Shown: positions 1-8,925, numbered from the stretch's first letter. The stretch: DNA of 64,000 nt from Rhizobacter sp964253025 (GCF_964253025.1 NZ_CAXUQC020000001.1:4278001-4342000), one strand, 5' to 3'. Numbers and translations: made by a program. The notes: generated by a model from the sequence alone, not told the origin.

Positions 1-88
1 CGACGCGGCCGCGCTGGCTCACGGTGCGCATGCGCTGCAGGTTGTGCAGGGTGCGCTGCAGGTGCAGATCGAGCGGGCTGTCGTCCAT
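1..88 (-). CDS. sctN: Start of type III secretion ATPase SctN (partial, cut by window edge)
   Basis: Only the first 29 codons are in the window, starting at an ATG read on the minus strand at 88. The visible protein begins MDDSPLDLHLQRTLHNLQRM and continues into a QRGRV-like stretch, compatible with the short N-terminal region that precedes the beta-barrel of SctN/FliI-type ATPases. The start lies 5 nt after the sctL stop, and sctL is followed by sctN in Hrp1 and rhizobial systems. The assignment therefore rests mostly on context; no Walker motif is inside the window. It would energise unfolding of secretion substrates at the cytoplasmic face, with SctL as its regulator. Confidence 0.6.
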   Translation of the reverse strand, partial: MDDSPLDLHLQRTLHNLQRMRTVSQRGRV

Positions 89-93
89 GGCGC

Positions 94-723
94 TCAGCTG
101 ACCTCGATGTCCACCGTCTCGGACACCCCGAGCGCCCGTGCGATCGCCGCCAGCTGGGTGTCGAGGCTCACCACGTGCTGACCATTCACGCTGTCGATCA
201 CGCAGTCGAAGGGCTGCAAGGTCTCGTCGGCGCGGACATCGGCCGACAGGCCCAGGCGCCCCACGCGTTCCCGGGTGGCTTCCACGGCTTCCGGGCTCAC
301 CCGCACGCGCGTGGGGCGCTGGGGCAGGAGCTCGACCACCGCCTGCTCGATGAGCGCGGGCACCAGCTGCTCGGCCCCCAGCGTGGCCGCGAGCTTGTTC
401 ACCACGGCGAGCGCGAGCGTCCCCACCGCGGCGCGCGTGGCCTGCGTCTGGGCGTGCTGCTCGCTCACCATGCGGGCCACCGCCTCGGTCATGCGCTCGG
501 AGGCCTCGCGCTGGCCTTCGCGGCGCCCGGCTTCCAGACCGCTCTGGCGGGCTTGTTCCATCGCCGCCGTGACGCGGGCCCGTTCGTGCTCGAGCAGCGA
601 GGTGAGCGCCTGGGCGCATTCGATCGAGGTGGCGAAACTGCCGATCTCGTCGGCCGGAATGACCAGCCGGTTCGTTGCCACCTGCAGCGAGCGGCGGCCA
701 TGCAACACGGTGAAGCGGTTCAT
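94..723 (-). CDS. sctL: Type III secretion stator/ATPase regulator SctL (HrpE/YscL/FliH family)
   Basis: A 209-residue cytoplasmic protein of the FliH/YscL/HrpE family, the peripheral stalk that links the ATPase SctN to the SctQ pods. The N-terminal third is followed by a Glu/Arg/Gln-rich helical stretch (about residues 45-95, with AGRREGQREASERM) that is the usual coiled-coil dimerisation part. The C-terminal half (about 95-205) has the FliH-like pattern with LLPQRPTRVRVSPEAVEATR and a final D.VID...G...SLDTQL segment. The ATG overlaps the stop of the upstream sctK-like gene (ATGA), so translation is probably coupled. The length is normal for the family. No signal peptide or membrane segment. 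Confidence 0.88.
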   Translation of the reverse strand: MNRFTVLHGRRSLQVATNRLVIPADEIGSFATSIECAQALTSLLEHERARVTAAMEQARQSGLEAGRREGQREASERMTEAVARMVSEQHAQTQATRAAVGTLALAVVNKLAATLGAEQLVPALIEQAVVELLPQRPTRVRVSPEAVEATRERVGRLGLSADVRADETLQPFDCVIDSVNGQHVVSLDTQLAAIARALGVSETVDIEVS

Positions 724-1301
724 GCGGCCTCCCGGTCGAGGTCACGCGCGATGTCGAGGGCCAGGCGCACCAGCCGCAGGGCCACCGAGGCGGGCAGCGC
801 CTGGATGTCGACCGGATCGCCGCGCAGGTCGAGGACCCGGCGCACGGTCGCTTGCAAACCCGGCTCGCCGACGCTCGCCACCAGCAACGCGCCGCCCCAG
901 GCGTGGAGGATGTCCCGCTCGCTGCGGCCATCGACTTCGGCCTGCGGCCAGACCGGCGCCTGCGTCGGCAGACCCGGCATGCCGAGCACACGCTCGAGTG
1001 CCTGCGCGCCGATGAGGTTGCGCACGCCCGTCAGCGGCCTGGCATCGAGGCAGACCCGCAGCGCGGGCGCCGCAAACAGGGCGCCCGCCAGCAGGGTCAA
1101 ACGCTCCAGCTGGGCCGGCGTGCCGAGTGCCCAGGCGGGCACGGCGCCCAGGGTGTCCCAGCGCACGGCCGGCATCGCGTCCTCCGGTTCGCCCGCCCAG
1201 ACCTCGTTCAGCCAGGTGGCCACGCGCGCGTTCCAGGCACGTGTGCGCCGGGCCTCGTCGGGCACGAGCGGTGGCTGCAGGGCGAGCGTCGTTTCACGCA
1301 C
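720..1301 (-). CDS. sctK: SctK-like (HrpD/YscK-type) type III secretion accessory protein
   Basis: A protein of about 193 residues lying between sctJ and sctL, the place of hrpD in Hrp1 systems and nolU in rhizobia. SctK proteins are poorly conserved cytoplasmic sorting-platform adaptors that bridge SctD and SctQ. No catalytic motif is visible; the protein is Leu/Ala/Arg-rich with a WN..V..WLNEVW segment near the N-terminus. I place the start at GTG 1301, not at an ATG 51 nt further upstream, because a GGAGG lies 6 nt before this GTG and the overlap with sctJ is then only 8 nt. The ATG at 1352 would add an implausibly Arg-rich leader. Identity is inferred chiefly from gene order. Confidence 0.65.
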   Translation of the reverse strand: MRETTLALQPPLVPDEARRTRAWNARVATWLNEVWAGEPEDAMPAVRWDTLGAVPAWALGTPAQLERLTLLAGALFAAPALRVCLDARPLTGVRNLIGAQALERVLGMPGLPTQAPVWPQAEVDGRSERDILHAWGGALLVASVGEPGLQATVRRVLDLRGDPVDIQALPASVALRLVRLALDIARDLDREAA

Positions 1302-2112
1302 GGCGAGCCTCCGCCGCCTCGGCCGCCCGATCGAACGCGGCCGTCGCGCCACCCGGTTGCGGGACCAGCGCCAACGCGGGCTGCCGCCTCAGGTGCCGCT
1401 GACGCCAGCCCCACAGGCCTGCGCCACCCAGCAGCAGCAGGGCGCCGACGCCCGCCGCCGCGGACAGCACCGTGTTGAGCGGGTCAGCCGCCTTCACGGG
1501 GCTGACCGCCGGGCCGGCTTCGGCCGGGAACAGGGCGACCGTGACGTTGTCGTAGGGCAGGCCCTCCACGCCGTTCACCACCAGCGCCTTCATCTGCCCC
1601 ACCTGCCCGGTGAGGTCGCGACCGGGCCGGTGCTTGATGAACACGGAGGCCGACGCGGGCCGCGCCTTGTCGGCCAGCGGGTCCTTGTCGGGAACGGCCA
1701 GGTGAACGCGGGCGACCACCACGCCGTCGATCGTCTGCAGGGTGTTGGCCAGCTCTTGCGACAAGGCATAGGTGAGCCGTGCGCGTTCCTCCACGGGCGA
1801 CGACACGAAGCCCTCTTTCTTGAACACCTGCCCGACGGTGTCGAAGCTGCCGCGCGGGTAGCCGTTCGCATGGAGCAGCTCGATCGCCCGGCCGAAGGAC
1901 TCGGGCGGCGACGAGATGGCGAAGGTGGCCGCATCCCGCGACTCCTTGCGTGCGTCGATGCCGGAGGCCTGCAGCAAGGCGACCATTTCGTTGGCCTGTC
2001 GCTCGGAGAGCTGGCCATAGAGCTCCTGGCGGGCGCAGCCCGCAAGCAGGATCATCGCGAGCAGGGCGGGCAGGATGGGCATCCAGCGGCGGGGCAGCGA
2101 GAAGGCGGGCAT
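1294..2112 (-). CDS. sctJ: Type III secretion inner membrane ring lipoprotein SctJ (HrcJ/YscJ)
   Basis: A 272-residue lipoprotein that forms the inner of the two inner-membrane rings of the injectisome basal body. The signal peptide ends in the lipobox LAGC with acylated Cys26. The two ring-building motifs are visible: the first from about residue 30 to 80 (ELYGQLSERQANEMVALLQ and the downstream SPPESF region), the second from about 110 to 190 containing EERARLTYALSQELANTLQ and VVVARVHLAVP. A C-terminal membrane helix (about 218-240) is followed by a short basic tail. The SctI gene lies just upstream and the sctK-like gene overlaps the 3' end. All hallmark regions of YscJ/HrcJ are present. 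Confidence 0.95.
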   Translation of the reverse strand: MPAFSLPRRWMPILPALLAMILLAGCARQELYGQLSERQANEMVALLQASGIDARKESRDAATFAISSPPESFGRAIELLHANGYPRGSFDTVGQVFKKEGFVSSPVEERARLTYALSQELANTLQTIDGVVVARVHLAVPDKDPLADKARPASASVFIKHRPGRDLTGQVGQMKALVVNGVEGLPYDNVTVALFPAEAGPAVSPVKAADPLNTVLSAAAGVGALLLLGGAGLWGWRQRHLRRQPALALVPQPGGATAAFDRAAEAAEARRA

Positions 2113-2121
2113 GGCGTGAAC

Positions 2122-2544
2122 TCAGGACTGCTGGCGGAAGAGCTGCTGCAAGCCGTCGGACGCGCGGTTCGCCACGTTCGAGGTGAGCTGGCAATGGAAC
2201 ATGAACTCCTGGCAGCGGACCGAGAGCATCACCATCTCGCCGGGCGTCATCGCACTGCCCGCCTCCACGGCGCGGTTGGCGAATTCGGCCAGGGACGCAG
2301 CCTCGTTGTTCACGTACTCGAGCGGGCGCGCCATCGCCTGCAGTGCCTCGGACGGCGCCTGCACCGGCCGCGCCTCCAGCCGCGCCTGCGACGTGGACAA
2401 GGCCTGCTCGAAGTGGCCGAGGTCGGTGAAGGACAGGCCATAGCCGGCCTGCACCCCGCCGGCCGGCATGGCGGGCGAGCCGCCCGCCGCCCCGCCAAGT
2501 CCCAGCACCGGCGAAGCGGCGAGCATGGATGGATCGATGTTCAT
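2122..2544 (-). CDS. sctI: Type III secretion inner rod protein SctI (HrpB-like)
   Basis: A small protein of 140 residues between the putative needle gene and sctJ. This is the place of the inner rod/adaptor subunit SctI (HrpB, NolB). The second half carries the helical pattern typical of rod proteins, with GEMVMLSVRCQEFMFHCQLT followed by N.A..ASDGLQQLFRQQS at the C-terminus, the part that assembles inside the basal body. The N-terminal half is Gly/Ala/Pro-rich. The chosen ATG at 2544 is preceded by GAGGAGCC; a longer frame reaching 2604 has no comparable ribosome site and overlaps the upstream gene. The sequence is short and fast-evolving, so position carries much of the call. Confidence 0.75.
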   Translation of the reverse strand: MNIDPSMLAASPVLGLGGAAGGSPAMPAGGVQAGYGLSFTDLGHFEQALSTSQARLEARPVQAPSEALQAMARPLEYVNNEAASLAEFANRAVEAGSAMTPGEMVMLSVRCQEFMFHCQLTSNVANRASDGLQQLFRQQS

Positions 2545-2572
2545 CGAAGGCTCCTCGTCGATGCGCAGCGGC

Positions 2573-2866
2573 TCACTGCTTGCGGGCCATGGTCTCGAGG
2601 GCACTGCCCACGCTCGACAGCGCGGTGTGCGAGCTGTTGGAGAGGAAGCTCATCTTCAGCGACTCGGCCGAGAGGGCCGTGATGGCTGCCGGCTTGTCGT
2701 TGCCTGCACCAATGTCGTTGGACATGGTCTCGATGGTGGTGGCGGTCTTGTCGAGCGTTTCGCCCCAGGCCTGCGCCATGGCCTCGAACCAGTTGTCGGA
2801 CTTGCCCGCCTTGCCGCTGGTGGGGGCGGTGGCCATCATGGAGAGGGGATTGATTGCGTTGCTCAT
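2573..2866 (-). CDS. sctF: Putative type III secretion needle/pilus subunit (SctF-like)
   Basis: A 97-residue protein between sctD and sctI, as expected for the needle or Hrp pilus subunit. It has no signal peptide, a single WFEAMAQAWGETLDK stretch in the middle and a helical C-terminus ending ...LETMARKQ. The terminal 24 residues (74-97) resemble the last 24 residues of the glycine-zipper protein encoded at 11877-12590: about ten identities without gaps, including the final ARKQ. An AGGAG precedes the ATG by 8 nt. A needle of 80-90 residues is the norm, so 97 is slightly long. It could instead be another small secreted component; the name rests on size, position and helical C-terminus. Confidence 0.6.
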   Translation of the reverse strand: MSNAINPLSMMATAPTSGKAGKSDNWFEAMAQAWGETLDKTATTIETMSNDIGAGNDKPAAITALSAESLKMSFLSNSSHTALSSVGSALETMARKQ

Positions 2867-2927
2867 GAAAGACTCCTGGGTTGATCGTTGAACACGGGGG
2901 ACACACAACCGGCACGGCGGCCGGCGC

Positions 2928-4091
2928 TCAGAATTTCAGGCTCGAGACGACGCCGTCCTTGTCGAGCAGCACTTCCTGCTCGCTGATGGCCGACAGCCGA
3001 TGCCCGCTGGGCAGCATCGCGCCGGTGAAGTAGCGGGTGCCGTCGACAGTGACCACGTAGGGCGCTTCGCCGGGCACGATGGACGCCACGCGCTTGCCCG
3101 GATCGTCGGCCACGGGCGTCGACACCGGGACGGCCGCCGGCGGCGAATTGCTGACCTGCAGGCCGGACAGGCCCGGCACGTCGCGGCGCGCCACCGCCTC
3201 GGCGTGCTGAAGCACCGCGGGATCGGCGACGCGGGTGGCCACGCGCACGGTGCCGACCTGGGCGAGCTCGATCGGCGGCGCCGCTTCAGCCACGACGCCG
3301 TTCATGCGAAACACCTCGCGAACACCTGCCGCGATCTGTTCACCCACCCGCACGTCGAGCACCGGTGACAGCGCGGCGGCTGACAACTGCGCCTCCAGGC
3401 GGCGTCGGTCGGCGTTGGTGAGCAGGTCGCCCTGCACGCGCAGCCGGTCGCCTTCCGCCGTGACCACACGCAGGCCGCTGAACTCGGGCACTTGCAGCAA
3501 TCGGGTGAGCCGCTGGGCAGGCGACTCCATGCCCACGTGGGCCGGCGTGGCCACGCTCACGAAGGCCAGCAGGCCGGAGGCCACCAGCGTCAGCGCGCCG
3601 CCGAAGATGGCGAGCCAGGTCTCGAGCCGACGACGTGGTCGGCTGGTGGGCGCCACGGAGACGGTGGCCTCGGTGCTGGCAGGGACGCCGGGATCAGGCC
3701 GTTGGGGCGCCTCGACGGCGTCCGCTTCGGCCAGCGGCACCAAGGCCATGGATTCGGCGCGTGCCCACCCTTCGCTCTGGTCCTGACCGATCGCAAGCAC
3801 CGTGTCGCCGACGCGGATGGGGGCGTAGCAGGCCCACGGGACCGTGGCGGGCGCGGTCAGCCAGCGCCCGGCCAGCAACACCCGACCGGACAGCACCTCG
3901 AGCGACGCGTCGTCCACGCCGACGTGGAGTCGCACCCGTTGCTCGGTAACCTGCGGGTCACGCAGCACGACATGGCAGCCCGTTGCATCCAGACTGCCGA
4001 CGTCCACCCGGCCGCCGGGCGTGAGGGCGATGCGGGCCCCCGCCTGCGGCCCGGCGAGGACACGGAGTTCGAGGGCCTGTTCCATGCTCAC
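2928..4091 (-). CDS. sctD: Type III secretion inner membrane ring protein SctD
   Basis: A protein of about 387 residues with the SctD plan. A cytoplasmic N-terminal FHA-like domain (about 8-105, VLAGPQAGARIALTPGGRVD then a series of short beta strands) is followed by a Pro-rich linker. One membrane helix (about 158-181) and a periplasmic region with ring-building motifs (SGLRVVTAEGDRLRVQGDLL and following) complete it. It forms the outer inner-membrane ring, contacting the secretin SctC outside and the SctK/SctQ platform inside. The frame opens with GTG at 4091, overlapping the sctC stop; ATG at 4085 is an equally good start. The C-terminus ends SLKF. Confidence 0.9.
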   Translation of the reverse strand: MSMEQALELRVLAGPQAGARIALTPGGRVDVGSLDATGCHVVLRDPQVTEQRVRLHVGVDDASLEVLSGRVLLAGRWLTAPATVPWACYAPIRVGDTVLAIGQDQSEGWARAESMALVPLAEADAVEAPQRPDPGVPASTEATVSVAPTSRPRRRLETWLAIFGGALTLVASGLLAFVSVATPAHVGMESPAQRLTRLLQVPEFSGLRVVTAEGDRLRVQGDLLTNADRRRLEAQLSAAALSPVLDVRVGEQIAAGVREVFRMNGVVAEAAPPIELAQVGTVRVATRVADPAVLQHAEAVARRDVPGLSGLQVSNSPPAAVPVSTPVADDPGKRVASIVPGEAPYVVTVDGTRYFTGAMLPSGHRLSAISEQEVLLDKDGVVSSLKF

Positions 4092-6046
4092 TGCCGCATC
4101 TCCGAGCCACCTGCCGCCTGGGCCAGCACGCGGTCGCGCGGGCAGCCGGGCAGATCGCAGTAGCCCGAGGTTCCACCTGCGGGCGGGGCCACCGGAGCGG
4201 CCGGCTGCACTGCAGGAGGGATGGCCGGCGCCGCGGGTGCGGGCGCCGGGCCCATCGCCGCGGAGCGCCGCGCCGAGAGCCGGGGCGAGATCAGGAACAT
4301 CCGCTCGATGCGCCCGCCGCTCTCGCGCTGCGTCTTGAAGAGGTTGCCGATGATCGGGATGTCGCCCAGCAACGGCACCTTGTCGACGCCACTGCCGGAC
4401 GACTCGCGTGTGAGGCCCCCGATGAGCAGGCTCTCGCCTTCGTAGATGAGCGCCTGGGTGTTGATCGACGAGCGCTCCACGATGGGCAGGGCATCCACGC
4501 GCTCCGACGACAGCGTGCCGTCCTCCAGGTTGACCAGCAGCTTGATGCGAACGCCCTGGGTGTCCTTGAACACATGGGGCGTGACGCGCAGCGAGGTTCC
4601 GGCCGAGACGTTGAAGAGGTCCACCTCCTCGCGGCCGGCCACCCGCACGTAGAAGGTCTGGCTGTTGTCGAACACCGCCTCCACGTTGGACAGCGTGACG
4701 ACCTGCGGGCTCGACACCACCTTCGCCGCGCCCTCGCTCTGCAGCGCGCTGATGCGGGCCACGAACTGCGCCTTGTCGCCCAGCACGGCCGAGATGACGC
4801 CCCCCATGGCGCTCGGCGTGATGGCCGAGCCGACGACGGAGCCGCCCGGCTGCAGCAGCAGGTCGGACGAGTCGCCCTTGCCGAGCAGCACCGAACTCTT
4901 GCCGGTGTTCCCGCGCCAGTTGATGCCGAGCTCACGCAGCTTGTCGGTGTTGATGTCGATGATGGTGGCTTCGATCTCGAGCGATTGCGGCTCCACGTCG
5001 AGCGACTGCACGAGCTGCTCGTAGTGCGCGAGGCGCTCCGGAGCGTCACGCACGATGACCGCATTGAGCCGGGTATCGGCCTCGATCCGCACCTGCTGCA
5101 GGTCACCCAGCACCAGTCCGCCGCCCCCCATGCCACTGCCGCCGCCCTGCACGCCGCCCCCCGAGCCGCCATAGGCGGCCATCAGCACGTCGGCCGTGCC
5201 GGGCCGCGCCTCTGCGTCGGGCAAGCCGAGCACCGGCTGGTTGGCCACGCGGCCCAGGCCCTGGCCCTTCAGGCGCGGCTGGGTCGGACGCAACGCCTGT
5301 TCGTGGCCGGCGAGGGAAGCCGGGCTGCGCGGTGATGACGTGACCAGCGAACGGATGATGCTCGCCACACCGGGCACCACCAACTGTCGCCCGGAGAAGT
5401 TGACCGTCACGTCCTGGGCCCAGGCATATCGCAGGTAGAAGACCTTGAACCCCATGGGCGGCTGCACGGCCTGGCTCACCTGGCTGGCGCGGGCGAGCTC
5501 CTCCACCTGCTCGATGAAGCGGCGGGTGCCACTGGCGATCACGGCGCCGTCGCGGGTGGCGCGGAGCGTGTTGCGCGCATCGGCCAGGCGCATCTCGGTG
5601 GCCGCGCGCATGACCTTGTCGGCCACGGCCGGGCTGGTAGGCAGCGTGCGGGCCCCCATCTCGCCGGCGGTGTACACGTGCATCACCGCGCCGTCGTAGT
5701 ACATGACGAGCCCGAATGCACGGGAGATGCTGCGGGCGATGCCTTCGGCCTCGCCGTTGAAGGTGCCGTTCACATGACCCTTGACCGAGGGCGACACCGA
5801 CACGGGAACGTCGAGCAGACCGAAGAGGTCCTGCAGGAAGGCGGCGATCGGTTGCTCGCGCGCGGCGAGCTGGATCTTGCGATCGGCGAACGGCGCCGGG
5901 GCCGACCAGGCCGCGCCGCTCGCGCCTAGCACGCCGGCCGCGGCGGCCGTGACGAGGCAGCGGCGCGCGATCGCGGCGAGGCGACGCGCCGGGGAAGGGT
6001 CGGAGCGCTTGGCCGGGTTTGCAGGGGCAGGAAGTGATCGGAGCAT
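4088..6046 (-). CDS. sctC: Type III secretion outer membrane secretin SctC
   Basis: A protein of about 652 residues. The N-terminus carries a Sec signal ending near AAWSAPAPFADRK, preceded by an unusually long basic leader. Next come the N0 domain (AAREQPIAAFLQDLFGLLDVPVSVS), N1/N3 domains with a Gly-rich insertion (GGSGGGVQGGGSGMGGGG, about 340-360 of the longer frame), and the secretin core with VEAVFDNSQTFYVRVAGRE and a late VPLLGDIPIIGNLF motif that forms the gate and beta-lip. A Pro/Ala-rich tail follows. It forms the outer membrane ring. The start at 6046 lies 37 nt after the sctV stop; an in-frame start at 6133 would overlap sctV by 50 nt. No pilotin gene is recognisable nearby. Confidence 0.94.
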   Translation of the reverse strand: MLRSLPAPANPAKRSDPSPARRLAAIARRCLVTAAAAGVLGASGAAWSAPAPFADRKIQLAAREQPIAAFLQDLFGLLDVPVSVSPSVKGHVNGTFNGEAEGIARSISRAFGLVMYYDGAVMHVYTAGEMGARTLPTSPAVADKVMRAATEMRLADARNTLRATRDGAVIASGTRRFIEQVEELARASQVSQAVQPPMGFKVFYLRYAWAQDVTVNFSGRQLVVPGVASIIRSLVTSSPRSPASLAGHEQALRPTQPRLKGQGLGRVANQPVLGLPDAEARPGTADVLMAAYGGSGGGVQGGGSGMGGGGLVLGDLQQVRIEADTRLNAVIVRDAPERLAHYEQLVQSLDVEPQSLEIEATIIDINTDKLRELGINWRGNTGKSSVLLGKGDSSDLLLQPGGSVVGSAITPSAMGGVISAVLGDKAQFVARISALQSEGAAKVVSSPQVVTLSNVEAVFDNSQTFYVRVAGREEVDLFNVSAGTSLRVTPHVFKDTQGVRIKLLVNLEDGTLSSERVDALPIVERSSINTQALIYEGESLLIGGLTRESSGSGVDKVPLLGDIPIIGNLFKTQRESGGRIERMFLISPRLSARRSAAMGPAPAPAAPAIPPAVQPAAPVAPPAGGTSGYCDLPGCPRDRVLAQAAGGSEMRQ

Positions 6047-6083
6047 TCGCGATATCTCGTGAAAGGGCGGTTCGGAGCGGCGC

Positions 6084-8045
6084 TCAAGCCGCTTCGAGCA
6101 GGGGCGTGGCGGGCGCGCCGACACGGTCGGCAACGTCCAGCTTGAGCGAGGGCATCAGCTCGTGGTACGACAGCACCGGTACGTCGAAGCAGTCGAGCTC
6201 GATCAGCTTGCGGACATGGCGGCGCAGGTCCACCGTGGTGACGATCGCCGCCACGCCATGCGTGGTGACGCTGTGGCGCAACTGGTCGATGATCTGGCGT
6301 GCCGCGGCCGGGTCGATGGCCAGCTGCTGCACGCCGCCGGTGGTTCGCAAGGCCTGGCGGAGCAGGTCTTCCAGGTCCGGCAGCAGCAGGCAGGCGCGCA
6401 AGGTGCCGTGCGGTGCGTAGCGGTGGCTGATGTGGCGCTTCAAGGCGATGCGGGCGAACTCGGCCAGGGTGAAGACGTCCTTCTCGCGCTGGCCCGCCTC
6501 GGCCAGCGCCTCCAGCATGTCGCGGGCATGGCGCACCGACACCTCTTCCTCGACGAGCCGGCGAAGGATGTCGGCCAGGCGCTGCATCGGAATGGCACGC
6601 AGCACTTCCTTCACGGCCTCGGGGTAGTCCACCGAGGCGCGTGTCAGCAACGCGCTGGTTTCCTGGATGCCGAGGAACAGCGCGGTGTGCCGGCGCAGCG
6701 CCTCGCGCACGGCGTGGGCCAGCGTGTCGGGGATGGCCTCGGCCGGTACCTCGCCTTCCGCGATGGGCACCTCGAAGGCATGCAGGCGCCACGGGGCGTC
6801 GGCTTGCTGGGCATGGATGCTGATGCGCGGCAGCGCGAGGCCCAGCGTGAGCTGGAAGTGCTGGAGCACCTCCTCGAGCGCGCGAGTGAGGGAGGCGCCC
6901 TGGTCCACGCCGAGGGCGCGCGTCGGCACTTCGAGCAGCAGTGGCACGGCGGGTTGCGGCGCGGGCAGGGCGGTCGCCATGACGCCCGGCGCGGCTTCCT
7001 TGCGCTTGATGACGGCGTCGAAGGCCGGCCCCGACGCCTTGCCCAGCCGGCTGCGCAGCACCGGTGTCAGCGCAATGCCGCCGGCGCCCAGCACCAGGGC
7101 CAGCACGCCGAAGGTGGTGGCCGGGAACCCAGGCACGAAGGCGAAGAGGGCGCAGATGCCTCCTGCCACCAGCAACACGCGGGGCTTGGCCGTGAACTGC
7201 TTGCGCATGGCGTCGCCCAGGTGCTTGTCTTCCGCATCCGAGGTGCGCGTCACGATCAACCCGGCCGCCATCGCCGCCAGCAGGGCAGGGATCTGCGACA
7301 CCATGCCGTCGCCGATCGTCAGCACCGAGTACTTCGTCATGGCGTGGCCCATGTCCATGCCTTGCTGGAGCACGCCGACCGCCAGGCCGCCCAGCAGGTT
7401 GATGACGATGATGACGATCCCCGCAATGGCGTCGCCCTTGACGAACTTCATCGCGCCGTCGAGGTTGCCGTGCAGCTTGCTTTCGGCTTCCAGATCGCGG
7501 CGCTTGCGCTTGGCCTCGTCCTTGTCGATCAGGCCCGAGCGCAGGTCCGAATCGATGGACATCTGCTTGCCCGGCATTGCATCAAGGGAAAAGCGGGCGG
7601 CGACCTCAGCGACGCGCTCGGCGCCCTTTGCAATGACGATGAACTGCACCACCGTGATGATGAGGAACACCACCAGCCCGACGACGAGGTTGCCGCCGGC
7701 CACCATGCGCCCGAAGGTGTCGATGATGTGGCCCGCGTCCCCGTGCAAGAGGATCATGCGGGTGGTCGCGATGGCCAGCGAGAGTCGGAACAGCGTGCTG
7801 ATGAGCAACACGCTCGGGAAGACCGAGAACTCCAGCGGCGAGCCGATGTAGATCGCCATCAGCAGCAGCATGACGCCCATCGCGAGGTTCACCGCCACCA
7901 GCAGGTCGATGACGAAGAGCGGCAGCGGCAACACCATCAGCGCCACGATGGCGATGACGCCGGCCACCAGCACGAGGTCGCTGTAGCGGGACAGCGCGCC
8001 TTCCGGGCGCAGCGAGGCCGACTGGAAGTAGGCAGACAGGCTCAT
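6084..8045 (-). CDS. sctV: Type III secretion export gate protein SctV (HrcV/FlhA family)
   Basis: A 653-residue export-gate protein. The first 330 residues hold about eight membrane helices and the conserved cytoplasmic FHIPEP-type loop: SPLEFSVFPSVLLISTLFRL, GDAGHIIDTFG, RFSLDAMPGKQMSIDSDLRSG, TIGDGMVSQIPALL. The C-terminal half is the nonameric cytoplasmic ring that docks substrates and chaperones (RISIHAQQADAPWRL, LVEEEVSVRHARDMLEAL, VLSYHELMPSLKLDV). It is a little shorter than the common 680-700 residues but complete. It is the second gene of the minus-strand operon, 10 nt after the transglycosylase stop. Confidence 0.97.
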   Translation of the reverse strand: MSLSAYFQSASLRPEGALSRYSDLVLVAGVIAIVALMVLPLPLFVIDLLVAVNLAMGVMLLLMAIYIGSPLEFSVFPSVLLISTLFRLSLAIATTRMILLHGDAGHIIDTFGRMVAGGNLVVGLVVFLIITVVQFIVIAKGAERVAEVAARFSLDAMPGKQMSIDSDLRSGLIDKDEAKRKRRDLEAESKLHGNLDGAMKFVKGDAIAGIVIIVINLLGGLAVGVLQQGMDMGHAMTKYSVLTIGDGMVSQIPALLAAMAAGLIVTRTSDAEDKHLGDAMRKQFTAKPRVLLVAGGICALFAFVPGFPATTFGVLALVLGAGGIALTPVLRSRLGKASGPAFDAVIKRKEAAPGVMATALPAPQPAVPLLLEVPTRALGVDQGASLTRALEEVLQHFQLTLGLALPRISIHAQQADAPWRLHAFEVPIAEGEVPAEAIPDTLAHAVREALRRHTALFLGIQETSALLTRASVDYPEAVKEVLRAIPMQRLADILRRLVEEEVSVRHARDMLEALAEAGQREKDVFTLAEFARIALKRHISHRYAPHGTLRACLLLPDLEDLLRQALRTTGGVQQLAIDPAAARQIIDQLRHSVTTHGVAAIVTTVDLRRHVRKLIELDCFDVPVLSYHELMPSLKLDVADRVGAPATPLLEAA

Positions 8046-8055
8046 GGCGGCCCCT

Positions 8056-8925
8056 TCAGAGCGAGGGCCGCACGGCTGCCGTGTCCGTGCCTTGCCGCAA
8101 ACCGAGCAACAGCCGGTAGTGCGCCATCACGGCCTTCACATAGCCTTGGGTCTCCTTGTACGGCGGCACGCGGCGGCCGTACTTCTCCACCGCCCCTTCG
8201 CCGGCGTTGTATGCCGCGATGACGAGGGTGAGGTCGTTGTCGAAACGGCGTTGCAGCGTCTTGAGGTACGCCGAACTCACTTCGAGGCTGATGCGCGGGT
8301 CGTGCAGTTCCGTCCGAGGCTGGGTGATACCAAAGCGGCGCGCGGTCGCGGGCATCACCTGCATCAGACCCAGGGCCCCGGCGTGGGAGACCGCGTCGGG
8401 GTTGTGTCGCGACTCGACGTGTGCAATGGCGTGCAGGAGCAGCGGGTCGATGCGGTAGCGCTCTGCCACCTGGCTGATCTGAGGCACCAGCGCCAGCGCA
8501 CGGGCCGCCGACGATCGGCTCACGCCCTGCATCGGGCGAATGATTCCCGCGGAGCGATGACGCAGACCCTCCGTCGGAATCGCCGCGGGCGCCGCGGCGG
8601 CCGGTACGGGCGGGTTCAGCGCGGTGGTTTCCGGCCGGGCTGCCGCCCGGGCGTTTTCGTACAGCCACAGCTGCTCGGCGAAGCGTTCCGGCCGCGAGGG
8701 CACGGCCTGCTGCGCAGGTGCGACCGCGCCCGCAGCACCTCCGGCGCCGCAATGTGCGTGGGCCAGGGCGAACTTGCGGGCAATGTCGGGCGACTGCACA
8801 GCCCACGCCGCAGCGGTACTGCCGCACGCCAGGGCAGCGTCGCCATAAGTGGTCAAGATCGCAAGAATCAGCGCGCCCTTGCGCGCAGCATTGGCACCAA
8901 CTACGTCAATCCGTCCGCGAAACAT
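8056..8925 (-). CDS. Lytic transglycosylase (SLT family) of the type III secretion operon
   Basis: A protein of about 289 residues, first gene of the sct operon. The C-terminal 150 residues are a soluble lytic transglycosylase domain: catalytic Glu in AHVESRHNPDAVS, then GALGLMQVMPATARRFG and a final VIAAYNAGEGAVEKYGRR. Such enzymes (IpgF, HrpH, EtgA type) open peptidoglycan locally for injectisome assembly. The N-terminal region has a hydrophobic stretch (about 15-40) that could be a signal or anchor, then an Ala/Pro-rich linker. The start at 8925 has GGGAG at proper spacing; an ATG 36 nt further upstream lacks it. Confidence 0.9.
   Translation of the reverse strand: MFRGRIDVVGANAARKGALILAILTTYGDAALACGSTAAAWAVQSPDIARKFALAHAHCGAGGAAGAVAPAQQAVPSRPERFAEQLWLYENARAAARPETTALNPPVPAAAAPAAIPTEGLRHRSAGIIRPMQGVSRSSAARALALVPQISQVAERYRIDPLLLHAIAHVESRHNPDAVSHAGALGLMQVMPATARRFGITQPRTELHDPRISLEVSSAYLKTLQRRFDNDLTLVIAAYNAGEGAVEKYGRRVPPYKETQGYVKAVMAHYRLLLGLRQGTDTAAVRPSL

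Noticed and set aside
175..2682. Long open frame on the plus strand opposite sctL-sctI (835 codons)
   Set aside because: Pure antisense shadow in very GC-rich DNA; it crosses five supported genes, has no ribosome site or recognisable domain and is rich in Arg, Ala and Gly.
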